Below, piece by piece: positions 58,780 to 64,000 of a DNA stretch of 64,000 bases (the first letter of the stretch is position 1; each line of letters begins with the position of its first letter). The translations under genes were made by a program, and so were the position numbers. Source of the stretch: Desulfovibrio sp. (GTDB lineage Bacteria; Desulfobacterota; Desulfovibrionia; Desulfovibrionales; Desulfovibrionaceae); NCBI GenBank assembly GCA_017528345.1, contig JAFXOX010000002.1, forward strand, positions 19,476 through 83,475, given 5' to 3'. The notes below the pieces were generated by a model. That model was given only the letters and a program-made list of their open reading frames with translations. It made no database searches and was not told the DNA's origin.

Positions 58780-59205
58780 CGTCATTTTTTATTTGTACAA
58801 TTCTTATACTCAATCCTCATTAGATGTCATTGCCTTTAAAAACTTTTCTTTCAATTTCGATTCATATTCTTTAAAGTATTAATATTCAATCTTTTTCTCT
58901 ATCTTCCTCAATATACATCTTTTCTATTTTATCCTTATTTTCTTCGACGTACCTTTTCTACCACTTTTTTGCGTTTTCTTTCATTTCTTTCCTAGCAATC
59001 AGCCTATTCTTCAAACGTACCAGCAGAAATACTTCTATGTACCCAATACTTCAAACAATTTATCGTTTTTTATTTAATTGTCCAAAACATCTTGGCTACA
59101 TTCAGCCGTTTCTAGCTTTCTTTTCACATAATGAGACTTGCAATCAAAGCAAATAAATCACATCATTTCTTCAAAATATATAAGAGCGGTGAATTATTAA
59201 TTATA
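58780..59205 (-). other. AT-rich gap, pyrimidine-rich on the plus strand
   Basis: About 425 bases of low GC with a strong strand bias (C/T on plus, A/G on minus). On the minus strand one frame reads ERKVF, then after stops KKW-stop-KRYVEENKDKIEKMYIEEDREKD, a Lys/Glu-rich pattern with at least three in-frame stops. It could be a decayed gene of phage or plasmid origin, or simple low-complexity sequence. No functional gene is claimed. Confidence 0.35.
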
Positions 59206-59209
59206 AAAA

Positions 59210-60664
59210 TTAAAGTTGAGGACAACCAATATTCGGCAAAACTGATTCTATAGCTTTCCCAATGCGTAAAAGCTGTGTTTCCGCAAAAGCTTTTCCGATA
59301 ATTTGCATACCAACTGGGAGACCTGAGGCCTTGCCCACCGGCAGAGAAAGGCCTGGAAGACCTGCAAGATTCAAGGAAAGCGTGTAGGCATCCATGAGGT
59401 ACATTTTGAGAGGATCATTGGCATGCTGCCCGAGAGGCCAGGCTGTCACAGGAGAAACTGGGCAAAGGAGCACATCGCATTGATCTAAAGCTGCGACATA
59501 TTCGTCGCGGATGATGCGCCTGACCTGGGCCGCTTTTTTATAATAGGCGTCATAATACCCAGATGAAAGCACAAAGGCGCCAAGCATAATACGTCTGCGC
59601 ACTTCCTGACCAAAGCCTTCAGTACGAGATCTGACATACAGGCTTTCAAGATCCGTAATCTGCGAAGAACGGTAGCCATAACGCACGCCGTCGTAGCGGG
59701 CAAGGTTGGAGCTCGCTTCAGCCATGGCTATGATATAGTAGGTTGCAATGGCAGCATGTGTGTGGGGCAGGGAAACATCTACACGTTCGGCGCCGGCCTC
59801 AACGAGTTTTTGAATTGTTCCTGCGCAGACTTCTGAGACATCACCTGCCAGACCTTCGCCATAAAACTCTTTGGGAAGCCCAAAACGAACACCTTTCAGG
59901 CTCACAGATGAAAGTGATTCCAGATAATCGGGCACTTCGTTTGGCGATGATGTGGCGTCACGCTGGTCGTGACCTGCAATCACGGAAAGCACTCTTGCGC
60001 AGTCTGACACAGAACGGGCGAGCGGTCCCACCTGATCCAAGGAGGAGCCGTAAGCAATGACACCGTATCTGGAAACGCGGCCATAGGTTGGCTTCATGCC
60101 AACACAGCCGCAGAGGGCTGCTGGCTGTCTGATGGATCCACCGGTATCTGTGCCAAGAGAGGCAAAGCATTGTCCTGAAGCTACAGAAACCGCACTGCCA
60201 CCCGATGAACCACCGGGTACTCTCTGGATATCCCAAGGATTGTGTGCCGCATGATAGGCCGAGTTTTCTGTGGTTGACCCCATAGCAAATTCATCCATAT
60301 TGGCTTTGCCAAGGATGACGGCACCTGCCTGACGCAGACGTTCTACGACAAAGGCATCATAGGGTGGCACAAAGGTTTCGAGCATACGCGAGCCGGCTGT
60401 TGTCGTCAGCCCTCGGGTCAAAATGACGTCCTTAACTGTCACAGGTACGCCCCAAAGCGGCTGTGAGGGATTGGGGCCCTTATCATCGAGCGCTTTGGCC
60501 TGTGCCAAAGCGCCCTCGCTGTCTATGGCCAACAAGGCGCCAAGCTTGGGCTCGGTTGCCTCTATACGCTTCAGGCACTGTGAGGTCAGTTCTGTTGCGC
60601 TGAGTTCTTTTTTCTGCAAAAGATCCCATGCAGCTCCAATTGTCGAGTACAAAAGTTCACCCAT
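59210..60664 (-). CDS. gatA: Asp/Glu-tRNA amidotransferase subunit A
   Basis: 484 residues. The amidase signature family: the catalytic triad Lys-Ser-Ser lies in VTVKDV (Lys), [12 protein letters not shown] and [11 protein letters not shown] (cis-Ser and Ser nucleophile). GatA releases ammonia from glutamine to amidate Glu-tRNA(Gln) or Asp-tRNA(Asn). It follows gatC by 15 bases. gatB is not in the window. Confidence 0.97.
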   Translation of the reverse strand: MGELLYSTIGAAWDLLQKKELSATELTSQCLKRIEATEPKLGALLAIDSEGALAQAKALDDKGPNPSQPLWGVPVTVKDVILTRGLTTTAGSRMLETFVPPYDAFVVERLRQAGAVILGKANMDEFAMGSTTENSAYHAAHNPWDIQRVPGGSSGGSAVSVASGQCFASLGTDTGGSIRQPAALCGCVGMKPTYGRVSRYGVIAYGSSLDQVGPLARSVSDCARVLSVIAGHDQRDATSSPNEVPDYLESLSSVSLKGVRFGLPKEFYGEGLAGDVSEVCAGTIQKLVEAGAERVDVSLPHTHAAIATYYIIAMAEASSNLARYDGVRYGYRSSQITDLESLYVRSRTEGFGQEVRRRIMLGAFVLSSGYYDAYYKKAAQVRRIIRDEYVAALDQCDVLLCPVSPVTAWPLGQHANDPLKMYLMDAYTLSLNLAGLPGLSLPVGKASGLPVGMQIIGKAFAETQLLRIGKAIESVLPNIGCPQL

Positions 60665-60679
60665 ACAGCAATTCCCGCC

Positions 60680-60976
60680 TTAGACGATTTTCGGTACAAT
60701 AAAATAATGTTCATCCGCCTCAGGGGCATTGGCCAGGATCTCTTCGTGGCTGCGCACTGCCCGCGTCTGGTCCTCACGAGCACGAAATTCATGGTTGACC
60801 GGACTGTAAAGGGGTTCTACCTCGTGCACATCCACTTCTTGCAAAATATCCATGTAGCCCAAAATATCAGCAAACTGCCCTGCAAAGACACTCTCTTCTT
60901 CCGGAGATACATCTAGCCTGGAAAGCTGTGCCATATGACGAACATCTTTGAATCCAATTTTTGTCTCTTCACCCAT
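60680..60976 (-). CDS. gatC: Asp/Glu-tRNA amidotransferase subunit C
   Basis: 98 residues. The GatC pattern is VRHMAQLSRLDVSPEEESVFAGQFADILGYMDILQEVD, then VEPLYSPVNHEF and a C-terminal EADEHYFIVPKIV. It stabilises the GatAB complex. gatC leads into gatA on the same strand. Confidence 0.95.
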   Translation of the reverse strand: MGEETKIGFKDVRHMAQLSRLDVSPEEESVFAGQFADILGYMDILQEVDVHEVEPLYSPVNHEFRAREDQTRAVRSHEEILANAPEADEHYFIVPKIV

Positions 60977-60987
60977 GATGGGTCTCC

Positions 60988-62364
60988 TTAGGGATGACTT
61001 TGACGAGGTGGCAAACGCAACTTATGCGACGACTGCGGAAATGTTTGTGGAGCTGCCTGGGGCGTGATCTGGGGGGTTGCCACAGGACTCGGTGTCGGTG
61101 CTGTACTGGTTGGAGCTGGTGTTCCAGTCAATGGATCAACGTCAGGAGGAACTTGCTCCTCGGAGCCTCCCTGCATACGCAACGCAGCGTTTTGTTTGCG
61201 CTGAGCCCGCATCTGCTGAAAAAGCTGCAGATCCATAGGAGCGACTCCCTGAGCCGAAGCACGGTAAATAATAAGCTTCTGGTGAGCATGGCCCTGTCCG
61301 TCCCAGCTCAGAGGAGCCAGAATACGCATGATGGACGCGGCACGATTGGCGCGATCCTTCACTTCAGGAGCAGACAGCTTGTCCACATTTCCCAGATTGA
61401 CGGCAAAATTGACAAAATCATAGCCAAGTGCAAGCCAGAAATCAGTTTTTTTCCCTGAAAGGGCTGAGACGCGTGCTTGGATATTCCAGGCACCCGGGAA
61501 AACAGCAAGTTCATAACGATTGGCCTGAGGCAGGGGTTTACCGGCAAGACTCTGCTCCCAGAGCATAGTACCAAGCAGAACCAAACGGTCTTCTCCGTGA
61601 TACATAAAGCTTGATATCAGCCCACCAAGGGCGCTCCAGGACGCGGGCAGGAAAATAGCTTCAAAGGCAGTCTGAGGCACGGGAGTCGCCGTTGAGCCTT
61701 CACCAAGAGTTGTGGGATTCAGCAAAGGCTTGACCTGGTCAACAAGCTGAGAGCCGCTTGTATAGAAAGCCTTTTGCACGGAAAGGTTTCTCCTGCGCGC
61801 ACCTTCTTCAAAAAGGGCAACTTTCTTTAGACTGTAGGGGTCACTTGGCGAAAATACTCCATACGAGCAAATGCCCAGCTGATTTGTGGCAAAATTCAGG
61901 ACAGCGTCCACCTGATCCTGTGAGCTGGGAAAGAATCTCCAGGCAAGACGGCCTTCATCAGCGCCATTGAGCTCATTGAGAAACGTAAAGAAGCGGTACT
62001 TGGCAATCAGACCTGTGCTCTTCAAGGTCCTGTAGCTTTCCGGATCAAGAGGCCCGCCCACGATACGGAAATGTTCAGGCAAGGCCGTAAGACGGGCTGT
62101 CCAGTCTTTGGCCTTGGTATCTACAAAGGCGAGATGCACTTTGACGCCATGACGCTCCATCTCCTGCACAGCCAGACGAGCACCCTGTAGTATTCTACTG
62201 GCAAGACCCGCATAAGGTCCCTGACCAGGGAGCGCCAAAACTACGTACGGTTCATGCGTTTGCTCGGTTTTTCTCCCCATCAGGGGGCCACACGCGCAAA
62301 GCACACAAAAAGACAAAAGCAGAGTAAAACAGAGAACTGTTCTCAAACGGGAAACACTATGCAT
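60988..62364 (-). CDS. Periplasmic lipoprotein, LpoA/LppC-like ligand-binding fold
   Basis: 458 residues. A signal sequence ending in the lipobox VLCAC marks it as a lipoprotein. The body (VVLALPGQGPYAGLASRILQGARLAVQEM, RIVGGPLDPESYRTL, AWRFFPSSQDQVDAVLNFA) is a periplasmic-binding-protein-like fold of the LppC/LpoA class, which activates PBP1a in gamma-proteobacteria. The C-terminal 70 residues are Pro/Thr-rich. It lies 11 bases before gatC. The ATG at 62364 gives a normal signal peptide; 62391 is the alternative. Confidence 0.72.
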   Translation of the reverse strand: MHSVSRLRTVLCFTLLLSFCVLCACGPLMGRKTEQTHEPYVVLALPGQGPYAGLASRILQGARLAVQEMERHGVKVHLAFVDTKAKDWTARLTALPEHFRIVGGPLDPESYRTLKSTGLIAKYRFFTFLNELNGADEGRLAWRFFPSSQDQVDAVLNFATNQLGICSYGVFSPSDPYSLKKVALFEEGARRRNLSVQKAFYTSGSQLVDQVKPLLNPTTLGEGSTATPVPQTAFEAIFLPASWSALGGLISSFMYHGEDRLVLLGTMLWEQSLAGKPLPQANRYELAVFPGAWNIQARVSALSGKKTDFWLALGYDFVNFAVNLGNVDKLSAPEVKDRANRAASIMRILAPLSWDGQGHAHQKLIIYRASAQGVAPMDLQLFQQMRAQRKQNAALRMQGGSEEQVPPDVDPLTGTPAPTSTAPTPSPVATPQITPQAAPQTFPQSSHKLRLPPRQSHP

Positions 62365-62465
62365 GGCAAAACTCAGACGTAAAAGGATCATAAACGCTCA
62401 AAAGCCTCAATTCTTGTACTACAGCACAGGCTCACTGACAACAGCTCCCAAAGCACAGAAGCAAC

Positions 62466-62516
62466 AAAAAAAACGCCGTGTCAGCATCTGCATTTTGCAG
62501 CAGAGCAAACACGGCG
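62466..62516 (-). terminator. Terminator after dnaK
   Basis: On the minus strand the stem CGCCGTGT...ACACGGCG (plus-strand 62474-62481 and 62509-62516) is followed by eight T. Confidence 0.85.
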
Positions 62517-62539
62517 CAAAACGGGGTTTTCTAAAAAGC

Positions 62540-64000
62540 TTATTTTTTCACTTCAGTGTAGTCGGCATCAACGACATCGTCGTTGGGATTCTGTGCTCCG
62601 GCCTGGGAGGCGCCAGCCTGTTGCTCGGGTCCGGCTGCTGCACCTGCGCCATTTTGCTTATAGAGCTGCTCGGCAAGCTTATGGCTTGATTCAGAAAGTT
62701 CCTTGGTGGCGTTCTTGATGGCTTCGACATCTTCGCCTTCCATGACCTTGCGCAGATCCTGAATCTTGCCTTCCACCGTACTCTTCAAGCCGCTATCGAC
62801 CTTATCGCCGAGATCAGAAATGGATTTTTCTGTGGCATAGATAAGGCTGTCTGCCTGATTGCGGGCCTCAATGAGCTCCTGCTTTTTCTTATCATCGCTG
62901 GCATGAGCCTCAGCCTCGTGTACGAGACGGTTGATATCCTCTTCAGAGAGGCCCGAGGAAGCGGTGATTTTAATGGACTGTTCCTTGCCAGTCCCCATAT
63001 CCTTGGCCGAGACATTGACGATACCATTGGCGTCAATATCAAAGGTCACTTCAATCTGCGGGACACCACGGGGCGCCGGCGGAATACCCGTAAGGTCAAA
63101 ACGGCCCAACGTCATATTGTCCTGAGCCATGGGACGCTCACCCTGCAGAACATGAATGGAAACCGATGGCTGATTATCAGCTGCCGTTGTAAAGACATTG
63201 CTCTTGCGGGTGGGAATAGTCGTATTGCGCTCAATGAGCTTGGTAAAGACACCGCCCATGGTTTCAATGCCCAGGGACAGGGGCGTCACGTCAAGCAGAA
63301 GCACATCCTTGACATCGCCAGTCAAAATGCCGCCCTGAATGGCTGCACCCATGGCCACCACTTCGTCGGGGTTCACGGAACGGTTGGGTTCCTTGCCGAA
63401 GAACTTGGCCACAGTCTGCTGCACAAGAGGCATACGGGTCATACCGCCGACAAGAATGACTTCGTCAATCTGGCCAGGCTCAAGGCCGGCATCAGCAAGG
63501 GCTTTGCGGCAGGGCTCAATGGTCCTTTCTGCCAGATCCCCAACCAAAGATTCCAGTTTAGCACGAGAAATCTTCTGCATGAGGTGTTTGGGACCATTCT
63601 GATCGGCAGTGATAAAGGGCAGATTGACTTCAGCCTCCATGGATGTGGAGAGGTCTTTCTTGGCCTTTTCTGCGGCTTCCTTCAGGCGCTGCAGCGCCAT
63701 ACTGTCCTTGGAGAGATCAATGCCGTTTTCTTTCTTAAATTCATCAACCAGGAAATGAATCACACGCTGGTCAAAATCTTCACCACCGAGGAAGGTATCA
63801 CCATTGGTGGCACGGACTTCGACAACGTTGTCACCTACTTCGAGGATGGAGATATCAAAGGTGCCGCCGCCAAGGTCGAAAACCGCGATTTTTTCATTGG
63901 ATTTTTTATCAGCACCATAGGCCAGAGAAGCAGCCGTAGGCTCGTTGATGATACGTTTCACCTCAAGGCCGGCAATGCGGCCAGCATCCTTGGTGGCCTG
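62540..64000 (-). CDS. dnaK: Molecular chaperone DnaK (partial, 5' end off window)
   Basis: The frame is open to the right edge, so about the last 487 residues are present and some 150 N-terminal ones are missing. It contains [49 protein letters not shown] and the substrate-binding domain, with a Gly/Ala/Gln-rich linker and the acidic end [13 protein letters not shown]. Hsp70 folding chaperone working with DnaJ and GrpE. Confidence 0.97.
   Translation of the reverse strand, partial: QATKDAGRIAGLEVKRIINEPTAASLAYGADKKSNEKIAVFDLGGGTFDISILEVGDNVVEVRATNGDTFLGGEDFDQRVIHFLVDEFKKENGIDLSKDSMALQRLKEAAEKAKKDLSTSMEAEVNLPFITADQNGPKHLMQKISRAKLESLVGDLAERTIEPCRKALADAGLEPGQIDEVILVGGMTRMPLVQQTVAKFFGKEPNRSVNPDEVVAMGAAIQGGILTGDVKDVLLLDVTPLSLGIETMGGVFTKLIERNTTIPTRKSNVFTTAADNQPSVSIHVLQGERPMAQDNMTLGRFDLTGIPPAPRGVPQIEVTFDIDANGIVNVSAKDMGTGKEQSIKITASSGLSEEDINRLVHEAEAHASDDKKKQELIEARNQADSLIYATEKSISDLGDKVDSGLKSTVEGKIQDLRKVMEGEDVEAIKNATKELSESSHKLAEQLYKQNGAGAAAGPEQQAGASQAGAQNPNDDVVDADYTEVKK

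Noticed and set aside
1..64000. CRISPR array, tRNA or rRNA genes
   Set aside because: No regularly spaced repeats were seen, and no tRNA-like arm set or rRNA segment could be found by reading; a tRNAscan or covariance search would settle it.

Overview
This window looks like chromosomal DNA of a sulfate-reducing member of the Desulfovibrionaceae. It carries ATP sulfurylase (sat), DsrC, the nine-haem cytochrome membrane complex nhcABCD, a desulfoferrodoxin / rubredoxin / rubredoxin:oxygen oxidoreductase cluster, and flagellar genes (fliS, flgM). The nine-haem cytochrome and a rubredoxin of only 46 residues are both known from Desulfovibrio desulfuricans, so a relative of that branch is likely; the species cannot be fixed from the sequence alone. 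Coding regions have medium GC. Two stretches (about 390-900 and 58780-59205) are much richer in A+T.

Layout. 1-1960: partial response regulator, an AT-rich gap, a decayed TnpB-type insertion sequence, and a nitroreductase. 1997-9338: UbiD decarboxylase, Nudix, threonylcarbamoyl-AMP synthase, rlmH, alr, glpX and two exported proteins. 9360-12478: a ribosomal/replication operon (rpsF-rpsR-rplI-dnaB) with a clear promoter, then an RRM RNA-binding protein. 12631-19843: fliS, a GGDEF/EAL protein, and a nonulosonic-acid synthase with a LIC12162-type putative transferase and a Sel1-repeat protein. 20748-29517: tamB, tamA, typA and a purine nucleoside phosphorylase. 29978-38005: an unusual biotin-dependent carboxylase operon (biotin carboxylase, fused alpha-beta carboxyltransferase, carrier with a non-standard biotinyl motif, small unknown protein), ssb, sat and a VKOR-thioredoxin fusion. 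38017-43751: flgM, metF with a palindromic operator, the oxygen-defence cluster, and dsrC. 44384-54120: mrcA, trmI and gmhB on the plus strand, then a tightly packed minus-strand operon (MBL nuclease, rsmD, coaD, miaA, LOG, tadA, two unknowns). 54743-58506: nhcABCD and hypC. 59210-64000: gatCA, a lipoprotein and the 3' part of dnaK.

How it fits together. Sat activates sulfate and DsrC carries sulfur from dissimilatory sulfite reductase. NhcABCD probably links periplasmic hydrogen-derived electrons to the membrane pool, and HypC is a hydrogenase maturation factor. Dfx, rubredoxin and Roo remove superoxide and oxygen. A candidate Rex operator lies upstream of sat, and terminator-like hairpins lie in the leaders of both sat and dsrC.

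The least expected signal is in the gaps. At least four and probably five intergenic regions (about 1.1, 13.1, 15.6, 29.7 and 44.2 kb) hold decayed 3' ends of IS200/IS605-type tnpB elements, including sequence that matches between sites and resembles omega-RNA scaffold and right-end hairpins. No intact TnpB or TnpA gene remains in the window. No tRNA, rRNA or CRISPR array was seen.
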